DNA from: an uncultured Clostridia bacterium
Lineage (GTDB): Bacteria; Bacillota; Clostridia; Christensenellales; UBA1242
Length of the DNA: 7,361 nt
Assembly: GCA_905236445.1 (NCBI GenBank)
Contig: CAJOPQ010000029.1
Location: 1-7,361, forward strand
Direction of reading: 5' to 3'
The notes beneath the pieces are model-generated. The model made no database searches, was not told the origin of the DNA, and was given only the letters and a program-made list of their open reading frames with translations. Position numbers and translations under genes: made by a program. Within the stretch, counting starts at the first letter, position 1, and every line of letters begins with the position of its first letter. This document shows, one piece after another, positions 5,461 to 7,361 of the stretch.

Positions 5461-6831
5461 TCACTTGATACTTTTGGCATGTAACGGCAAATCTCCTGCA
5501 CCCATATACACAATAAGGTCGTAATGATTGCTAGATGTTATCTCTGCTAATGTTTTTTGCAACCCATCTAGATCCGTTGCCATATATTTAGACTTATTGC
5601 TAATTGCATTATACATAGTAACCTCATCACCATGTTTATCATAAGGTTCTCTTGCAGGATAAGTCTTATATATTATTACGGATTTTGCACCTAAGAAAGC
5701 TGTCTTGAATTCTTTTAATAAAATTTTAGTCCTTGAATAAGTGTGTGGCTGAAAAATTATTAATATATTTTGATAATGCGATTTTAACCCATTAATACTA
5801 TTTCTAATCTCGGTCGGATGATGTGCATAATCTGACATTAGAGGAATTTTGCGATATTTGCCAATTAACTCATATCTTCTCATTGTTCCTTTGTAAGATT
5901 TAAGTGCTTTTCTAATAACTTTCAAGTCTATTCCATAAATGTATGCCACGGTTATAGCATACATTGCATTTCGAATATTATGCTTACCTAACATATTGAT
6001 AGCAAAGTTACTAGTTTTGTTGCCATCAATTACAACATCGAACTTATATCCTTTTTTGGTCTTGGATATATTTGTTGCATATGCACGTTGATTGTTATTA
6101 AGACCTACACTATACACATCTTGTGTTCTTGAAACTTTTCGAAAATTTCTCTCACTTCCAATGACAATTGAGTCAGTTGCATTATTTGTAAAGTTTTGAA
6201 AAGCTTTGACAAGGTTTTGTTTCGTCTTGTAATAATCTAGATGATCATTATCCACATTAGTTACAACAGCAGTGTTGGCAACAATCTGCGACATACTATT
6301 GCGATATTCACATGCTTCAGTAATAAAATATTTGTTGTCTCCTATTCTTAAATTGCCCCACTCTATGGACTCACCTCCAAGATGAATAGTAGGATTAAGT
6401 TTTGCCACTTTGAAGATATGTCCAATCATTGCTGTTGTGGTCGTTTTGCCATGAGATCCAGCAACAGCAATTACATTGGAATATAATTTAGCAATTTGCC
6501 CTAGATATTCCGATCTCTCAACAAGCCTTATATGCTTTGCTTTGGCAGTCTTGTATTCTATATTATCCTCTCCGACTGCACCAGTATATACAACCAAATC
6601 CACATCATCGCAGATATTAGATGCATCATGCCCTATATACACTTTGATGCCTTTGCGTGCTAACTTCTTTGTCTCGTTACTCTCGACTATATCCGATCCA
6701 GTAACATCAAAGCCAAAACTCTTTGAAAGCATTGAAAGTGCACTTTGGCTGATTCCTCCTATACCTATAAAATGTACCTTTCTTACGTTTTCGAAAAATG
6801 TATTATTTTGAATAAATGCTATTTTTTCCAT
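5461..6831 (-). CDS. murC: UDP-N-acetylmuramate--L-alanine ligase
   Basis: MurC adds the first amino acid, L-alanine, to UDP-MurNAc using ATP, in the cytoplasmic phase of peptidoglycan synthesis. The 456-residue product has the full Mur-ligase plan: an N-terminal Rossmann-like UDP-MurNAc domain with HFIGIGGISQSAL (20-32); the central ATPase domain with the P-loop AGSHGKTTTT (124-133), TEACEYRNS (171-179) and NVDNDHLDYY (192-201); and a C-terminal domain with MRRYELIG (317-324) and DYAHHPTE (334-341). No catalytic motif is missing. The start MEKIAF at 6831 fits family length. The frame stays open to 6975, but that extension is hydrophobic, unlike MurC, and runs into spoVG. Unlike its neighbours it has no Shine-Dalgarno sequence: the 30 bases upstream are only A, T and single G/C. 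It stops at TGA; only a weak all-AU bulged hairpin (5406-5452) follows as a possible terminator. Confidence 0.96.
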   Translation of the reverse strand: MEKIAFIQNNTFFENVRKVHFIGIGGISQSALSMLSKSFGFDVTGSDIVESNETKKLARKGIKVYIGHDASNICDDVDLVVYTGAVGEDNIEYKTAKAKHIRLVERSEYLGQIAKLYSNVIAVAGSHGKTTTTAMIGHIFKVAKLNPTIHLGGESIEWGNLRIGDNKYFITEACEYRNSMSQIVANTAVVTNVDNDHLDYYKTKQNLVKAFQNFTNNATDSIVIGSERNFRKVSRTQDVYSVGLNNNQRAYATNISKTKKGYKFDVVIDGNKTSNFAINMLGKHNIRNAMYAITVAYIYGIDLKVIRKALKSYKGTMRRYELIGKYRKIPLMSDYAHHPTEIRNSINGLKSHYQNILIIFQPHTYSRTKILLKEFKTAFLGAKSVIIYKTYPAREPYDKHGDEVTMYNAISNKSKYMATDLDGLQKTLAEITSSNHYDLIVYMGAGDLPLHAKSIK

Positions 6832-6846
6832 AAAAATATATATGAA

Positions 6847-6876
6847 TATATACAAAAAAAGTTGTGGATTAGACAA
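6847..6876 (-). promoter_or_regulatory. Probable murC promoter giving a near-leaderless RNA
   Basis: On the minus strand TTGTCT (6871-6876), 18 bases, then TATATA (6847-6852): four of six consensus bases in each box. Transcription would start near 6840, leaving only about nine bases before the murC ATG, which agrees with the absence of a ribosome binding site. The -35 box lies inside the spacer of the opposite spoVG promoter. Confidence 0.45.
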
Positions 6877-6890
6877 AATTAGTTTATAAT
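6862..6890 (+). promoter_or_regulatory. Sigma-A-type promoter of spoVG
   Basis: TTGTGG (6862-6867), 17 bases, then a perfect TATAAT (6885-6890). Transcription would begin near 6897, giving a leader of about 29 bases. I see no sigma-H-type site such as drives spoVG in B. subtilis. Confidence 0.7.
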
Positions 6891-6925
6891 TATATCGTAA
6901 AATTCGAAAGAAGGAGAATAAGTAC

Positions 6926-7195
6926 GTGAATATTTCAGACATTAGAATTAGACTTTTACAAAAAGATGATAGCAAACTAAAAGCAGTTGCATCAATGACA
7001 ATTGATGATTGCTTTGTTGTTCATGATATCAAGATTTTGGAAGGCAACCAAGGTTATTTCGTAAGAATGCCTAGTAGACAGACAGGAGAAGGTGAATACA
7101 AAGATATTGCTCATCCACTTAATACTCCTACAAGAGATGAAATTAGCAGATTGGTTCTTGCAAAGTTCGAAGAAGAATTAAAGAATCAACAATAA
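6926..7195 (+). CDS. spoVG: SpoVG-family regulator
   Basis: SpoVG proteins are small nucleic-acid-binding regulators widespread in Bacillota and in some other bacteria. In B. subtilis SpoVG affects septation and sporulation, and in staphylococci and Listeria it affects capsule, virulence and RNA control. The 89-residue product shows the family signature along its length: NISDIRIRLL at the start, the MTIDDCFVVHDIKILEG segment (about 23-39), FVRMPSRQTGEGEYKDIAHPLN (about 45-66) and a short charged C-terminal helix. The start is GTG with AAGGAG (6911-6916) nine bases upstream, and no ATG alternative is near. It has its own promoter and terminator, so it is a single-gene unit divergent from murC. 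Presence of spoVG is compatible with sporulation but does not prove it, since non-sporulating relatives keep the gene. Confidence 0.96.
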   Translation: MNISDIRIRLLQKDDSKLKAVASMTIDDCFVVHDIKILEGNQGYFVRMPSRQTGEGEYKDIAHPLNTPTRDEISRLVLAKFEEELKNQQ

Positions 7196-7244
7196 TAGTT
7201 TTGTCCAACAATGTTAAATAAATATTTTATTAATTGCAAAAATT

Positions 7245-7282
7245 GCCAGCGAACATTTTGTTAATTTTTTTGCTGGCTTTTT
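7245..7282 (+). terminator. Intrinsic terminator of spoVG
   Basis: GCCAGCGAA (7245-7253) pairs with TTTGCTGGC (7269-7277), 9 bp with one G-U, followed by TTTTT and further T-rich sequence. An inner AAC/GTT pairing may extend the fold. Confidence 0.88.
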
Positions 7283-7317
7283 ATATTTTTATTTTAAAAC
7301 TATAAAGGAAAATAACC

Positions 7318-7361
7318 ATGACACTAGAAGAACTAACAACCAAATTAATTTCATTTAAGAC
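7318..7361 (+). CDS. Start of an unidentified gene (3' partial)
   Basis: An ATG with AAAGGA (7304-7309) eight bases upstream opens a frame that stays open to the window edge; 14 full codons read MTLEELTTKLISFK. It lies just after the spoVG terminator. The LxxKLISFKT pattern resembles the N-terminus of M20-family peptidases and deacylases, but 14 residues are too few to assign a function. Confidence 0.7.
   Translation, partial: MTLEELTTKLISFK

Noticed and set aside
6832..6975. N-terminal extension of murC to an upstream ATG at 6975
   Set aside because: The extra 48 residues are hydrophobic and low in complexity, unlike MurC, have no binding site, and overlap the start of spoVG.
7270..7298. 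Possible promoter (TTGCTG, 17 bases, TTTAAA) for the gene starting at 7318
   Set aside because: It overlaps the spoVG terminator and matches the consensus poorly; chance cannot be excluded.

Overview
The window is a strongly AT-rich piece of bacterial chromosome, most likely from a low-GC Bacillota and probably a Clostridia-type organism. The evidence is the near-consensus AAGGAG-type ribosome binding sites, sigma-A promoters of TTGAC./TATAAT type, many hairpin-plus-T-run terminators, a spoVG gene, a zinc-type (four-cysteine) ribosomal protein L31, and the order rpmE-prmC-prfA, which I recall from clostridia (in E. coli and B. subtilis prfA comes before prmC). The species cannot be named from this sequence alone. 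No rRNA, tRNA, CRISPR array, insertion sequence or prophage gene is visible, and no gene-free stretch exceeds 300 bases.

Left part: the end of uvrC (nucleotide excision repair) runs rightward from the left edge and stops at a terminator that overlaps its last codons. A small rightward gene (1360-1542) follows, with a good ribosome binding site. It encodes a 60-residue hydrophobic peptide ending in four cysteines spaced exactly three residues apart. It converges, through a bidirectional terminator, on a leftward gene (1623-2210) for an unrecognised exported or membrane-anchored beta-rich protein that has its own strong promoter. Leftward again comes a six-helix membrane protein of YjdF/DUF2238 type (2337-2957).

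Middle part: a leftward translation-termination cluster. rpmE (L31, 5125-5331) has an excellent promoter. It is followed by prmC (4131-4970) and prfA (3068-4141), which overlap by 11 bases and are surely translationally coupled. PrmC methylates the GGQ glutamine of release factors and prfA encodes RF1, so the pair makes the enzyme and its substrate. The 154 bases between rpmE and prmC hold the most interesting structure in the window. On the leftward RNA a 16-bp helix closes a tight three-way junction and is followed directly by a U-run. A 15-bp hairpin with a second U-rich tail comes next, just before the prmC ribosome binding site. An 11-base segment can pair with either of two partners, as in an attenuator. 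rpmE ends in UAG, a codon read only by RF1, 8 bases before the helix, so a feedback loop sensing RF1 is conceivable (inference).

Right part: murC (5461-6831, leftward, peptidoglycan precursor synthesis) and spoVG (6926-7195, rightward) diverge from a short intergenic region with overlapping opposite promoters. murC has no ribosome binding site and looks nearly leaderless. spoVG has a GTG start, a good ribosome binding site and a clear terminator. A further rightward gene begins at 7318 and runs off the window.
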